A DNA stretch of 59,558 bases from an uncultured SAR116 cluster alpha proteobacterium (GCA_902532475.1 CACAIE010000008.1:1-59558); one strand, 5' to 3'; shown: positions 1 to 9,818, counted from the stretch's first letter. Numbers and translations: made by a program. The notes: generated by a model from the letters alone, not told the origin.

Positions 1-1
1 T

Positions 2-535
2 TTGGTTTCTAAGTATTCCAAGAAATTAAAAATTGGTGACCCATTAGATATAAATAATGACGTTGGCGCAGTTAACAGTCTTCAACAACTCACTTCAGAT
101 CTTGATTTTGTTGAAAAAGCAATTCATGAAGGAGGAAAGATTGAAATTGGTGGTAATAGAATTAATGAGACATCAGGTGGATTTTATATGGAACCAACAA
201 TTATTTCTTCTGTGAAAAAAAATATGGAAGTATTTCAAAATGAAGTTTTTGGCCCCGTTTTAACAGTAACAGCTTTCAAGACTGATGAAGAGGCTGTTAA
301 TCTTTCTAATTCAACAGATTTTGGTCTAGCTTCTGGAATCTGGACATCTAATTTGTCAAGAGCGCATAGAATGATAAGAAAAATTAAAGCTGGTACAGTG
401 TTTGTTAACACTTATGGTGGATCAGATAATTCTCTTCCATTAACAGGAGTTAAACAGTCAGGCAATGGTTCGGATAAATCACTTCACGCTTTAGATAAAT
501 TTACTGACTTAAAATCAGTTTGGATGAAATTATAA
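2..535 (+). CDS. Aldehyde dehydrogenase, PuuC-like (3' end only)
   Basis: C-terminal 177 residues of an NAD(P)-dependent aldehyde dehydrogenase; the gene is cut by the window start, so the catalytic cysteine and most of the Rossmann domain lie outside. Visible are the family's EVFGPVL block and the C-terminal tail KQSGNG-DKSLHALDKFTDLK. From knowledge of the family, that tail resembles gamma-glutamyl-gamma-aminobutyraldehyde dehydrogenase (PuuC) more than betaine-aldehyde or methylmalonate-semialdehyde dehydrogenases. A class III aminotransferase begins 22 bases downstream and a glutamine-synthetase-like ligase lies at 3611, which fits oxidation of an amine-derived aldehyde in a gamma-glutamylated amine pathway. 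The family call is firm; the substrate is inferred. The apparent first codon at position 2 is an internal TTG, not a start. Confidence 0.88.
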   Translation: MVSKYSKKLKIGDPLDINNDVGAVNSLQQLTSDLDFVEKAIHEGGKIEIGGNRINETSGGFYMEPTIISSVKKNMEVFQNEVFGPVLTVTAFKTDEEAVNLSNSTDFGLASGIWTSNLSRAHRMIRKIKAGTVFVNTYGGSDNSLPLTGVKQSGNGSDKSLHALDKFTDLKSVWMKL

Positions 536-557
536 GTCTTAATAGATTGGAGATATT

Positions 558-1907
558 ATGAAACATGAAAATTTTTTAAAAGAAAATAACGCTCGACATT
601 TTTGGCATCCTATGGCCCACCCCTCAGAAATGTTAGAAAACCCTCCTATGATAATTTCTAAAGCTGAAAATGTAGAAGTACAAAATATAGATGGGCACGT
701 CATGCTTGATGCTGTGGGTGGACTTTGGAATGTAAATCTAGGTTACAGTTGCGAACCAATAAAGAATGCGATAATCGAACAAATTAACTTAATGCCATAC
801 TGCAACACATTCAGAGGCATCACAAATGATAAAGCAATAGAACTATCTTACAAACTCAAAGAATGGTTTTCTTCAGATGGAATGGAAAAAGTTTTTTTTA
901 CTCAAGGAGGCTCTGATTCAATCGATACAGCTATGCGATTGGTTAGGCAATATTGGAAAGTTAGAGGCAAAATAGATAAAATAAAATTTATAGCATTGAG
1001 TAAAGGTTACCATGGAACTCATTACGGGGGTGCATCACTTTGTGGTGACCCAAGATTTAGAAGAAATTATGAACCGGGAGTTCCTGGAATATTTCATATT
1101 CCAACACCTTACACCTACAGAAATCCTTTTGATGAAGAAAACCCTGAAAAACTTTCAAAAAAATGCATTCAAAGCCTTGAGGCTTTGATTGCCAGCCAAG
1201 GTTCAGATACCATTGCTGCATTTGTTATGGAGCCAGTCATAGGATCAGCTGGAGTGATTGTACCCCACGAAAATTTTATGAAGCAGGTAAGAAATATATG
1301 TGATAAAAATGATATTCTACTTATAGCAGATGAAGTGATTTGTGCTTTTGGAAGGACAGGAGAGTGGACCGGGTCAAGATTATGGGGAGTTAAACCAGAT
1401 GTAATGACAATAGCAAAAGCATTAACTGGTGGTTACTTCCCAATGGGTGCAACGCTTTTGTCAGGTGAAATCTCTGAAGCAATTGAAAAAAATGATAATA
1501 CTTTAGGCTTGCTCGGCCACGGATATACTAATTCTGGAAATCCTGTTGGGGCGGCAGCTGCATTGGCTGCCCTTGAAGAAACTAATAAACTGAATTTAGC
1601 TTCAAATGCTAAGGCTCGAGGCGCTGAATTGATTTTAGGATTAAATAAATTAAAAAATAAGCATGAAATTATTGGTGATGTTAGGGGTAAAGGATTAATG
1701 GCTGCAGTTGAAATAGTCGAAGATCCAATAAGCAAAAAACCTGCTGGGAAAGATACTGTTGCCAAAATTTTTCAAGCTATTTGCGATGAAGGAGTTCTAT
1801 TGAGAGCATCAGGAAACAACTTTATAATTTCACCTTCTTTAATAATCAATAAAGACCACGTAAATAAAATCACTACAGCAATGGATAAAGGGTTTTCTAT
1901 AATTTAA
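558..1907 (+). CDS. Class III omega-aminotransferase (PuuE/SpuC-like)
   Basis: A 449-residue PLP-dependent fold-type I aminotransferase of normal length for class III. The N-terminal HFWHPMAHPSE block is typical of omega-amine:pyruvate transaminases. Residues LIADEVICAFGRTG hold the aspartate that contacts the PLP pyridine nitrogen, and Lys287 in IAKALTGGYFP should form the Schiff base. The ATG follows the sequence GGAGAT. The gene is 22 bases after the aldehyde dehydrogenase, so the pair would transaminate a terminal amine and then oxidise the aldehyde. Putrescine, GABA, beta-alanine or taurine-type substrates all fit the family; sequence alone does not choose between them. It ends 17 bases from the convergent GMC gene. 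Confidence 0.92.
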   Translation: MKHENFLKENNARHFWHPMAHPSEMLENPPMIISKAENVEVQNIDGHVMLDAVGGLWNVNLGYSCEPIKNAIIEQINLMPYCNTFRGITNDKAIELSYKLKEWFSSDGMEKVFFTQGGSDSIDTAMRLVRQYWKVRGKIDKIKFIALSKGYHGTHYGGASLCGDPRFRRNYEPGVPGIFHIPTPYTYRNPFDEENPEKLSKKCIQSLEALIASQGSDTIAAFVMEPVIGSAGVIVPHENFMKQVRNICDKNDILLIADEVICAFGRTGEWTGSRLWGVKPDVMTIAKALTGGYFPMGATLLSGEISEAIEKNDNTLGLLGHGYTNSGNPVGAAAALAALEETNKLNLASNAKARGAELILGLNKLKNKHEIIGDVRGKGLMAAVEIVEDPISKKPAGKDTVAKIFQAICDEGVLLRASGNNFIISPSLIINKDHVNKITTAMDKGFSII

Positions 1908-1924
1908 AATAATAATAATAGTTT

Positions 1925-3523
1925 TTATTGCGTTTTTGAAAGAATAAAATCTGAGCCTTTTTCTGCAATCATAATTACTGTTGCGTTTGTATTTCCTCTT
2001 ATAATTTGAGGCATTACAGAAGCATCAATCACTCTGAGATTTTTAACCTCCTTAACAGTGAGATCAGAATTCAAAACCCCTTTACTGCCCATGGCGCAAG
2101 TTCCAGCAGCATGATAACCTAAAAAACTATTCTTTTTAATGTAATTTTTAACCTCAGGTTCACTTTTTTGATATAACGGATTTTTAATAATAAATTTAGA
2201 AATTGGTGAAGAAGACATTATTTCAGAAAGCTTTTTTAAAGCCTTAATCATTTTGTTAACATCGCTCTCTTCTTTCCAAAGAAGGTGTTTAATCACTGGC
2301 GGCTCTATTGGATTTTTTGATCGTATTGCAACTGATCCTCTGGTTTTAGGATCTAAAATACATGTGCCAGTCAATAATGCAGGATAGTTTGGAAGTGTCA
2401 AATTTTCTAAAGGAGAATAATGGTATGAAAACGGAGAAAAATGGATTTGCGCATTAGGTCTATTATGAATTTTATCGGTATTAAAAAATGCGCAGCAAGT
2501 AGCTGCAGGAGTACTGATTGGACCTTTCCCATTATAAAGCCAATTAACTCCATGCATGATCATTTTATATAAACTAAATTCTGTATTAAAAGTAGAAATG
2601 CTCGTCGGAAATTCACAATAAACACCAGGATGATCTTGCAAGTTGCCTCCCACCATTTTTTGATCTAACATAATTTTTATTCCATACTTTACTAGTGTTT
2701 TTGCATTTCCAATGCCTGATCTTTGAAGTATTAGTGGGCTTCCAATTGAACCGGCAGAAAGAATAATTTCACCTTTAGATAAATAATTCAAGGATTTGCC
2801 TTTGAGAAAGATATTTACTCCTACAGCCATTTTTCCCTTAAACAAAATCTTATTTATTATAGCACCAGAGATAATTTTTATATTTTTCTTTTTCATAATC
2901 GGCTTTAAAAATGCAGTGGAAGTGTTATGCCTAAATCCATTTCTTTGAAATGCTTGTACTTCGCCCACTCCTTGCTGTTTATGTCCATTGAAGTCATTGT
3001 TAAAAGGAATATGGCAACTTGAAGCAGCTTCAATAAAAGCCTTATTAAGCGAATGTCTGGCCTTCATATTTGAAATACCTAGTGGTCCATTATTTCCATG
3101 AAAAGGGGATGCCCCCCTTTCATTATTTTCTGATTTAATAAAATATTTCAAAACATCTTTAAAGTTCCAATTTTTAACACCAAAATTTTTCCAACTGTCA
3201 AAATCTTCTTTTTGACCTCTAATATAAATCATTCCATTTAAAGAACTACTACCTCCCCATACTTTTCCTGCAGGCCAAATAGGTTTATAATTATCTCTCG
3301 TCAAATCAGGTTCAGCATTATAACACCAGTCAAAGTTTTTTCTTCCAAATGCAAGAGGCTGGAGAGCTGGAATTTTAATTTTTATAGATTTATCGATGTG
3401 TCCTGCTTCCAAGACCAAAACTTTATATTTATTTGAGGATGACGCTAATCTATTTGCCAAAACACATCCTGCGGTTCCAGCTCCTAAAACAATATAATCC
3501 CATTCAACATTTTCTAATGACAT
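1925..3523 (-). CDS. GMC family FAD-dependent alcohol/choline dehydrogenase
   Basis: A 532-residue glucose-methanol-choline oxidoreductase. The FAD dinucleotide fold GAGTAG is at residues 14-19, GMC signature 1 (GKVWGGSSSLNGMIYIRG) is near residue 90, signature 2 (AGSIGSPLILQRSGIG) is in the middle, and the C-terminal catalytic pair is about His471 (GYHAAGTCAMG) and Asn513 (GNTNAT). There is no signal peptide, so it should be cytoplasmic or peripheral. It oxidises a primary alcohol, and the family includes choline dehydrogenases and 3-hydroxypropionate dehydrogenase DddA. It sits alone on the minus strand inside a plus-strand group and is divergent from the glutamine-synthetase-like gene across 87 bases that probably contain both promoters. 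The substrate is unknown. Confidence 0.92.
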   Translation of the reverse strand: MSLENVEWDYIVLGAGTAGCVLANRLASSSNKYKVLVLEAGHIDKSIKIKIPALQPLAFGRKNFDWCYNAEPDLTRDNYKPIWPAGKVWGGSSSLNGMIYIRGQKEDFDSWKNFGVKNWNFKDVLKYFIKSENNERGASPFHGNNGPLGISNMKARHSLNKAFIEAASSCHIPFNNDFNGHKQQGVGEVQAFQRNGFRHNTSTAFLKPIMKKKNIKIISGAIINKILFKGKMAVGVNIFLKGKSLNYLSKGEIILSAGSIGSPLILQRSGIGNAKTLVKYGIKIMLDQKMVGGNLQDHPGVYCEFPTSISTFNTEFSLYKMIMHGVNWLYNGKGPISTPAATCCAFFNTDKIHNRPNAQIHFSPFSYHYSPLENLTLPNYPALLTGTCILDPKTRGSVAIRSKNPIEPPVIKHLLWKEESDVNKMIKALKKLSEIMSSSPISKFIIKNPLYQKSEPEVKNYIKKNSFLGYHAAGTCAMGSKGVLNSDLTVKEVKNLRVIDASVMPQIIRGNTNATVIMIAEKGSDFILSKTQ

Positions 3524-3610
3524 TTTAGATAACTTAATTAAAAAATAACAACAACTAAAATGATGATAGTATAATATTAATATATAGATTTATGTAAAAG
3601 TTTATAAAAA

Positions 3611-4921
3611 ATGATTAAAAAAAATCTTTTTAGAAAATTAAAAAATGAAAAATTAAATTATATATCGGTTTGCTTTGTTGACCCTCTAGGGCAAATAAGA
3701 GGCAAGCTAATCAACAAAGATAAAGTTTTAAAATCAATAGATAAAGATGGAAGTGGCTTTACTGTGGCTCTTCCTTCTCTTGCTTTAGGTTATGGTGACA
3801 ATCAAATTGAAATACCGGGAATTTCTTCTTCAGAAGATAATTTTGGAGACATTCCCGCCAACATTGATTTGGATAGCTTCAGAATAATACCTTGGGCTGA
3901 TGAATCCCAAAATCTCATTTGTTTTTTAGAATTAGAAAATCATTTTTCAAAATTTTGTAGCAGAAGTATTTTAAAGAAAATTTTGAATGAGGTGAATCAG
4001 TTGTCTTTTTTTCCCCGCTTTGGCGTAGAAATTGAATTTACTTTGTTAGATGAAAGTTCAAAAAGCATCAGAGACAAAAATTTTTTAGACTTAAAAACAT
4101 CTACCTTTCAAAGCTCTTATAATCTTCTGCATAGGCAACATGAGCAAAAAGACTTGTATCATGAGTTATGTGAATTTTCTAAAACAATGAATATATCCGT
4201 AGAGGCTTGGCACGAAGAAATGGGGGCAGGCTTTATGGAGGTTGCGCTGTTATCAGGAAAAGATATTAAATCAGCAGATGATGCTATTTTAGTAAAGCAT
4301 CTGATCAAGCAATCTGCATTGCGATTTAGTAAGATTGCTACTTTTATGGCAAGATGGAATGATGATGCAGACGGTCAAAGTGGCCATATACACATTTCAT
4401 TGGAGAACAAGAAAAAAGAAAATATTTTTATTAAAAATACAAGATATTTTGAACAATTTATTCAAGGCCTTCAAAGATATTCACCTGAATTGATGCTCCT
4501 ATTTGCTCCAAATAATAACTCCTACAAAAGATTTCAACCTGATATTTTTTCCCCAACCAAGAATGACTGGGAATGGGATAATAGAAAAGTCGCATTTAGA
4601 GCAATAAAAGGGAGTAATAAGCGGGTTGAAAATAGGATACCAGGCGCAGATATGAACCCATATTTGAGTATAGCTGCTACTATTGTATCTGGCATGGAAG
4701 GAATTAAAGAAATTAAAAATTTTAAAGAAAAGCAAAAGATTATAGATTTGCCATTAAAAATTTCAGAATCTTATAAACATTTTAAAAACTCAAAATTAGC
4801 ACAAAAAACTTTTTCAAATGACTTTGTAAATTTTTTTAGTGAATTCAGACGAAAAGAATCTTTAATTGAGGATGGCCTAATAACTGATATTGAAAAAAAG
4901 CACTTGCTTGAGTTTTCATAA
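3611..4921 (+). CDS. Glutamine synthetase-like gamma-glutamyl amine ligase (PuuA-like)
   Basis: A 436-residue protein with the glutamine synthetase catalytic fold. Residues FGVEIEFTLLDE carry the metal-binding glutamates, GHIHISLE the ATP/metal-binding histidine motif, and NRIPGADMNPYLSIAA the C-terminal catalytic segment. It lacks the adenylylation-loop sequence of housekeeping GlnA. With a PuuC-like dehydrogenase and an aminotransferase nearby it most likely ligates glutamate to an amine, as PuuA does with putrescine or IpuC with isopropylamine. No Shine-Dalgarno sequence is evident before the ATG, which follows an A-rich stretch. A second, clearly diverged paralogue lies at 11941. The amine substrate cannot be read from the sequence. 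Confidence 0.88.
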   Translation: MIKKNLFRKLKNEKLNYISVCFVDPLGQIRGKLINKDKVLKSIDKDGSGFTVALPSLALGYGDNQIEIPGISSSEDNFGDIPANIDLDSFRIIPWADESQNLICFLELENHFSKFCSRSILKKILNEVNQLSFFPRFGVEIEFTLLDESSKSIRDKNFLDLKTSTFQSSYNLLHRQHEQKDLYHELCEFSKTMNISVEAWHEEMGAGFMEVALLSGKDIKSADDAILVKHLIKQSALRFSKIATFMARWNDDADGQSGHIHISLENKKKENIFIKNTRYFEQFIQGLQRYSPELMLLFAPNNNSYKRFQPDIFSPTKNDWEWDNRKVAFRAIKGSNKRVENRIPGADMNPYLSIAATIVSGMEGIKEIKNFKEKQKIIDLPLKISESYKHFKNSKLAQKTFSNDFVNFFSEFRRKESLIEDGLITDIEKKHLLEFS

Positions 4922-4986
4922 ATAATAGTATCGTAAATGATAGTTCCAACATCAATAATTTCTTTGGTAATATAAAAGGATTAAAA

Positions 4987-6567
4987 TTGAACATAAAGAA
5001 TATCTTGTTTATCATGACTGACCAACTCAGGTGGGATTATCTTTCTTGCAATGGTCACCCATCAATAAAAACCACAAATATTGATAAGCTTGCTAAAAAG
5101 GGCATCAACTTTAAAAATGCTTTTGTTCAATCACCAATGTGCGGTCCTTCTCGAGCTTGCTTTTATACAGGCAGAACAATTTTCAGTAATGGTGTTACAT
5201 GGAACAGAGTTCCATTACCTATAGGAGAATTAACTATAGACGATTACTTAAAACCTCAAGGAATTAGAACTGCTGTTGTAGGCAAGACACATATGGAGGC
5301 TGATAAAGATGGGATGCATAGGCTCGGATTAAACAAAGACACAGATATTGGCATGTTGGTTTCAGAGCCAGGGTTTGAACCTTTTGAAAAAGATGATGGC
5401 CTTCATCCAACACCTGGATATTTGCATAAAAATGAAGTTTTAAATTATAATAAATGGTTAAATAGTCTTGGCTATAAAGGCGTAAACCCATGGAATGACT
5501 ACGCCAACTCTGCTGAAGGTGAAAATGGTGAACTTTTATCTGGATGGAACTTAAGATACTCTGACCTGCCGGCACGTATAAAAGAAGAGCACTCTGAAAC
5601 TCCTTATATGACAATGAGAGCAAAAGAATTTATCCAAGAAACTGGAGATAATCCATGGTGCCTTCACCTATCTTTCATAAAACCTCACTGGCCTTACATG
5701 GCTCCTGCACCTTACCATAACATGTATGGGAAAGAGAGTTTTCTTCCTGTGAGCAGGGATGAAATTGAAAGAGAAAGCCCAAATCCTGTTTATGAAATGT
5801 TTATGGAGGAGCAAGTTGGTTTGACATTCTCTCAACAAGGCACCAGGGAAATAGTTCTACCTGGTTATATGGGTTTGATAAAACAAATTGATGACCATTT
5901 GGGAGATCTTTTTAAATTTCTTGATGACGAAGGCAAAACAGATGAAACTATGATTGTATTTACCTCTGATCACGGTGATTACTTAGGTGATCATTGGATG
6001 GGTGAAAAAGAACTTTTCCATGATGTATCTGTTAAAATACCCTTAATTATATTTGACCCCAGGAAAGAAGCTGATCAGACCAGAGGCCTTGAATGTAATG
6101 AATTGGTTGAAGCAATTGACTTACTACCAACATTTATAGAAGCAACTGGATTAGAAATACCCAATTCAAGACTTGAAGGTAAATCATTGATGCCGGTCAT
6201 TGGCGGCGAAATATCAAACGATTTTAGAAGTTTTGTCTTTTCTGAATTTGATTATGGGATCTATCCTGTAAGAACAAAACTTAACGTGGGTCTTAATGAT
6301 GCTAAAATTTTTATGATACGAGATGAAAGGTGGAAATTTGTCTATTTTAAAGGATTTGACCCTCAACTTTTCGATTTAAAAAATGACCCTCAAGAGTTTA
6401 TTGATTTGGGGAAAAGTGAAGAGCATAGGCAGATCATTACCTCATATAAGGAAAAGTTATTTGAAAGACTGATCAATAGAAGAAATAGAATAACTATGAG
6501 TGATGAAATGTATTCCAAAATGAGAGACGATGAAAATGAAAAAGGAATACTTATAGGGGAGTGGTAG
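4987..6567 (+). CDS. Sulfatase / phosphonate monoester hydrolase family (TTG start)
   Basis: A 526-residue alkaline-phosphatase-superfamily sulfatase. The formylglycine signature C-x-P-S-R is Cys52-Gly-Pro-Ser-Arg56, so the enzyme should be activated by oxidation of Cys52. The N-terminal metal site reads FIMTDQLRWD; DQ in place of the usual DD is typical of choline sulfatases and phosphonate monoester hydrolases. A second metal site is TSDHGDYLGDH. There is no signal peptide, so a cytoplasmic enzyme acting on an imported sulfate or phosphonate ester is likely. The start is TTG at 4987, supported by AAGGA six bases upstream and by family alignment at the first residues. It is followed by a TTT transporter, a possible uptake system for its substrate. 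Confidence 0.9.
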   Translation: MNIKNILFIMTDQLRWDYLSCNGHPSIKTTNIDKLAKKGINFKNAFVQSPMCGPSRACFYTGRTIFSNGVTWNRVPLPIGELTIDDYLKPQGIRTAVVGKTHMEADKDGMHRLGLNKDTDIGMLVSEPGFEPFEKDDGLHPTPGYLHKNEVLNYNKWLNSLGYKGVNPWNDYANSAEGENGELLSGWNLRYSDLPARIKEEHSETPYMTMRAKEFIQETGDNPWCLHLSFIKPHWPYMAPAPYHNMYGKESFLPVSRDEIERESPNPVYEMFMEEQVGLTFSQQGTREIVLPGYMGLIKQIDDHLGDLFKFLDDEGKTDETMIVFTSDHGDYLGDHWMGEKELFHDVSVKIPLIIFDPRKEADQTRGLECNELVEAIDLLPTFIEATGLEIPNSRLEGKSLMPVIGGEISNDFRSFVFSEFDYGIYPVRTKLNVGLNDAKIFMIRDERWKFVYFKGFDPQLFDLKNDPQEFIDLGKSEEHRQIITSYKEKLFERLINRRNRITMSDEMYSKMRDDENEKGILIGEW

Positions 6568-6639
6568 TTAACTTTTAGACTATATTTAAATTATAATTTA
6601 TTTGAATTTAATGCATGTCTTTGAGCAACAAAGTTTATT

Positions 6640-7326
6640 ATGAAAATTAGAGTATTTGAAAATGACAATATTTTGAGTTCAATTAAAGACAAGTCCTTAA
6701 ATGTAAAAACAACATCTAAAAAATTTGTCTCTAAAATTCCAAAAGATAAAAAATTTAAAGTTGAAAACTTATTTGAATTTAAACGTGTGACCGGCGATTT
6801 AACTCTCTCAATTATTTTTCTAATCTTAGTATCTTTTTTATTAATTAGTTTTAACACAGAAAGCGGATGGGATGGAAGGGAACTATCACAGAAAAGAGTA
6901 GGAAAAATTTTAAAACAACAATGGGTTGGGCCTCTAATCTGTATGGTTATTTTAGTTCCAGCAGCGATCTATAATCTTTACCAGTCGACAATTCAATTAA
7001 ATATAAATAAACGACTAAGAATGCCCAGTAGAATTAAGTATGAACTTTTTCAATGGTTAAAGTCTCTGGAATTTATTGTTTATTTTTTAATATACACAAA
7101 TATTATCACAATTTTTGGTTACTTAATATCAACCGTAATATTTGCCATCTTTTTGACCACTAGATTAGGATACAGAAGTTTAAAATGGATTTTAAGAAGT
7201 ACAATCGCAGCCTTCATTATTGTAATTATTTTTAGATCAATTTTACAAATTAAGACTCCTGTAAATATTTGGCTATATAAATATTTTCCTCAAAACTTTG
7301 AGGTCTTTATGAAGATATATTTCTAA
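6640..7326 (+). CDS. TTT transporter small membrane subunit (TctB family)
   Basis: A 228-residue membrane protein with about four hydrophobic segments (near residues 50-70, 95-115, 140-165 and 180-205), consistent with the small subunit of a tripartite tricarboxylate transporter. Sequence conservation in TctB is weak, so the call leans on its place immediately before tctA: its TAA shares one base with the ATG of tctA at 7326, implying translational coupling. The N-terminus carries about 45 lysine-rich soluble residues before the first membrane segment, longer than the usual TctB (about 150-170 residues). The ATG used here may therefore be too early, but no better-supported start is visible. 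Confidence 0.8.
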   Translation: MKIRVFENDNILSSIKDKSLNVKTTSKKFVSKIPKDKKFKVENLFEFKRVTGDLTLSIIFLILVSFLLISFNTESGWDGRELSQKRVGKILKQQWVGPLICMVILVPAAIYNLYQSTIQLNINKRLRMPSRIKYELFQWLKSLEFIVYFLIYTNIITIFGYLISTVIFAIFLTTRLGYRSLKWILRSTIAAFIIVIIFRSILQIKTPVNIWLYKYFPQNFEVFMKIYF

Positions 7327-8819
7327 TGGATGCTTTTTATTTAGGTTTATCTAATTTAATGAATTTTCAAGTTATTGTAGCTATTTTAATAGGCGCAGTC
7401 GGTGGAGTAGTCATTGGTGCTGTACCAGGAATTGGTCCTGCAATTGCAATAGCAATTCTACTTCCAGCCACTATTTTCCTTGATGATCTAGTCAGTCTTG
7501 TTCTGCTTTTAGGGATTTATGGCTCGGCAATGTATGGGGGAGCTATACCAGCCATACTGATTAACACACCAGGAACCCCAGTAAATGCACTAACCACTTA
7601 CGATGGTTACTCTATGACTAAAAATGGGGAAGCACCAAGAGCTTTATCTCTTGCCTATTCGTCTTCTTTTTTTGGTGGTTGTTTTTCCATAAGTGTTGCT
7701 TTGATTTGTTTGATAGCATTCGGCCCTTATTTAAAAGATTTTGGAGCTCTCTTTGGTCAACGCGATATATTTATGGCAGCAGCGTTAGGCTCAGTTTTAT
7801 TAATTCTTGCGCATAGACAGAATATGGCTATAGCAGCAATGCTGTTTGCAGTTGGTTTTTTAATTACAATGGTTGGAAGGCAAACGACAAAGAAAGTAGA
7901 CAGATTTACGTTTGATATTGAATATCTAGCATCCGGATTTAATCTCATTGTTGTAATTGTAGGAATTTTTGCTTTAAGCCAGGCTCTAAACTTGATGAAC
8001 GGAAAAGATAATGATCCTCCAGAGGCTAAGCTCATTGGAGGGTTGTTTCGAGGACTTGCAGAGTTAAAGAACTATCCTGCTGTTGCATTTATTTCAGCAT
8101 CTTTCGGAACGGTTATGGGTATAATCCCTGGTGTTGGTGAGTTTGTTGCACAGTTTTTTAGTTATTCAACTGCTAGAAGCTTATCTAAAACTCCTACTCA
8201 GTTTGGTTATGGAGCACCAGAAGGTTTAATAGCATGTGAGACATCGAATAATGCTGTGCCTGCTGCTGCAATGATACCCCTTCTAGCAATTGGTGTACCG
8301 GGGGAAGCTTTAACAGCTATGATGATGGTTGTTTTTTTTGATGCAGGAATTAAACCTGGCCCAGATATTTTTGACACAGCGCCAGATTTTTTATTTAGTC
8401 TTTTTATTGCTCTATTATTTGTAAATATTTTAGTAGTAATAACTCTTCTTTTTACTTCACGTTTTATAGCAACAATTATCTATATTCCAAACAAGTTTTT
8501 AGGGGCATTTGTAATGATATTGGCTTTTGTAGGAGTGTTTTCGATTCGAAATAATTTCATGGATTGTGCATTTGCTGCGGGCTTTGGTTTTCTTGGATAT
8601 ATTCTTAGAAGACTAAATTGGCCTCTAGTTCCAATTGTCCTTGGTATGGTTCTTGGCCAAATTATGATTGAAAAATTAACTGCAGGGGCCGGCAAAATAA
8701 AATATTGGGCAGATTTAGTCAATCGACCTGTATCTGGATTTCTCAGTTTAACTATTTTCCTTGTAATTTTTGGTACTTTGATTTCTTATATTTATAATAA
8801 TTATAAAAAAAGAAATTAA
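7326..8819 (+). CDS. tctA: TTT transporter large permease (TctA)
   Basis: A 497-residue polytopic membrane protein with the hallmark TctA features: an N-terminal GAVPGIGPAIAIAILLPATIF block, a GSAMYGGAIPAILINTPGTP motif, and the second internal repeat GIIPGVGEFVAQFFSYSTA followed by AIGVPGEALTAMM. The length is normal. It forms the transport channel, driven by an ion gradient, with the TctB-like subunit before it and a periplasmic TctC after it. The start overlaps the previous stop by one base. The substrate is unknown, since TTT systems carry citrate, aromatic acids and many other carboxylates; the flanking sulfatase and amine genes are only a hint. Confidence 0.95.
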   Translation: MDAFYLGLSNLMNFQVIVAILIGAVGGVVIGAVPGIGPAIAIAILLPATIFLDDLVSLVLLLGIYGSAMYGGAIPAILINTPGTPVNALTTYDGYSMTKNGEAPRALSLAYSSSFFGGCFSISVALICLIAFGPYLKDFGALFGQRDIFMAAALGSVLLILAHRQNMAIAAMLFAVGFLITMVGRQTTKKVDRFTFDIEYLASGFNLIVVIVGIFALSQALNLMNGKDNDPPEAKLIGGLFRGLAELKNYPAVAFISASFGTVMGIIPGVGEFVAQFFSYSTARSLSKTPTQFGYGAPEGLIACETSNNAVPAAAMIPLLAIGVPGEALTAMMMVVFFDAGIKPGPDIFDTAPDFLFSLFIALLFVNILVVITLLFTSRFIATIIYIPNKFLGAFVMILAFVGVFSIRNNFMDCAFAAGFGFLGYILRRLNWPLVPIVLGMVLGQIMIEKLTAGAGKIKYWADLVNRPVSGFLSLTIFLVIFGTLISYIYNNYKKRN

Positions 8820-8840
8820 ACCTATTGTTTTGGAGGAAAT

Positions 8841-9773
8841 ATGAAAAAGTTTATAATTGCATTTTTAACAACATTTACATTAATGTTTTCTGGCTCAGCT
8901 AATGCTGAATACCCTAGTGGTCCAGTTCAATTTTTAGTTCCTTGGCCTCCTGGTGACTTTGAGGATATTCTCACAAGAATGATCGCTGAAGAATGGAAAG
9001 TAGAAACAGGCATGCCAGCTTCTGTAGTAAATAGACCAGGTGGAGGCGATGGACCTTTCCCAGGCGCGCTTGAAGTTTTAGATGCTCCTGCTGACGGTTC
9101 TGTAATAGGATCCTTTGTTATTGGTGTTCCTATCATTGGACCAAGAATTGGTATTGGCATTGAACAAGATAGTTTCGAGCCAATAGGCGTTTTTGTAACT
9201 TATCCTTTCGTTCTGGCAGCGTCAGGGGATGCACCATACAGCAACTTAAAAGAACTTGCTGCACATGCACAAAATAATGATGTGATCTTAGGTCACTTCG
9301 GTGAAGGTCTTATTCCGACCAAAGCAACATTAGCCGCAGCGAAAAAATTAGGTTTTGAATTTGCAGACAGTTCAGCATATGACATGCTCGATTGTAACTC
9401 GCTTGCCTCTGGGGATGCAGACGTCATAAACACTACCTTGGCTCTCATAGAACCCTGCTTAAGCGATATTAAAATCTTGACTAACATTGGTGTTGAAAGA
9501 ATAAGCAAGCTTCCTGATGTTCCAACAATTTCAGAGCAAAGTGGAATAAATGATCTTGAACTTTGGAATGGTCTCTTTGTTAAAAAAGGAACTCCTCAAG
9601 ATGTTAAAGATAAAATTGCTGCTATCTCTAAAAAAACAATGCTTGGAGAAAAAGCTCAAACCCTTGCTAAAGAAACTGGAGCAAGAATTTATTGGGAAGG
9701 CGAAAGCGAATCAATAGCACGTATTGCTTCTGATACAGTGAAATTTGATGAACTTAACGCAATTCTTCAATAA
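8841..9773 (+). CDS. TTT periplasmic substrate-binding protein (TctC)
   Basis: A 310-residue Bug/TctC family binding protein. A Sec signal peptide (MKKFI, hydrophobic core, SANA cleavage before EYPSG) is followed by PVQFLVPWPPGD, the start of the mature Bug fold, and by VVNRPGGGDGPF in the ligand loop. A strong ribosome site (GGAGGAA) precedes the ATG. It completes the transporter encoded by the two preceding genes. An intrinsic terminator begins 16 bases after its stop, so the TTT transcript probably ends here. The ligand is unknown; Bug proteins typically hold a carboxylate through two water-mediated contacts. Confidence 0.93.
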   Translation: MKKFIIAFLTTFTLMFSGSANAEYPSGPVQFLVPWPPGDFEDILTRMIAEEWKVETGMPASVVNRPGGGDGPFPGALEVLDAPADGSVIGSFVIGVPIIGPRIGIGIEQDSFEPIGVFVTYPFVLAASGDAPYSNLKELAAHAQNNDVILGHFGEGLIPTKATLAAAKKLGFEFADSSAYDMLDCNSLASGDADVINTTLALIEPCLSDIKILTNIGVERISKLPDVPTISEQSGINDLELWNGLFVKKGTPQDVKDKIAAISKKTMLGEKAQTLAKETGARIYWEGESESIARIASDTVKFDELNAILQ

Positions 9774-9789
9774 TATATGACTTTAATTT

Positions 9790-9817
9790 GGGGCAACTAT
9801 AAGTTGCCCCATTTTTT
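9790..9817 (+). terminator. Rho-independent terminator after tctC
   Basis: A perfect 9-bp stem, GGGGCAACT (9790-9798) and AGTTGCCCC (9802-9810), with an ATA loop, is followed by ATTTTTTT. It lies 16 bases downstream of the tctC stop and directly in front of the glutamine amidotransferase start codon at 9819. It is a textbook intrinsic terminator in sequence; termination efficiency is not known. Confidence 0.88.
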
Positions 9818-9818
9818 T

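Noticed and set aside
1433-1765. Long minus-strand open frame inside the aminotransferase gene
   Set aside because: It is a shadow frame with low-complexity composition and no family features; the plus-strand gene is certain. The same applies to other antisense frames in the window.
9777-9818. Upstream in-frame ATG for the glutamine amidotransferase
   Set aside because: It lies before a perfect terminator hairpin and would encode 14 residues from the hairpin; the family start fits the ATG at 9819.
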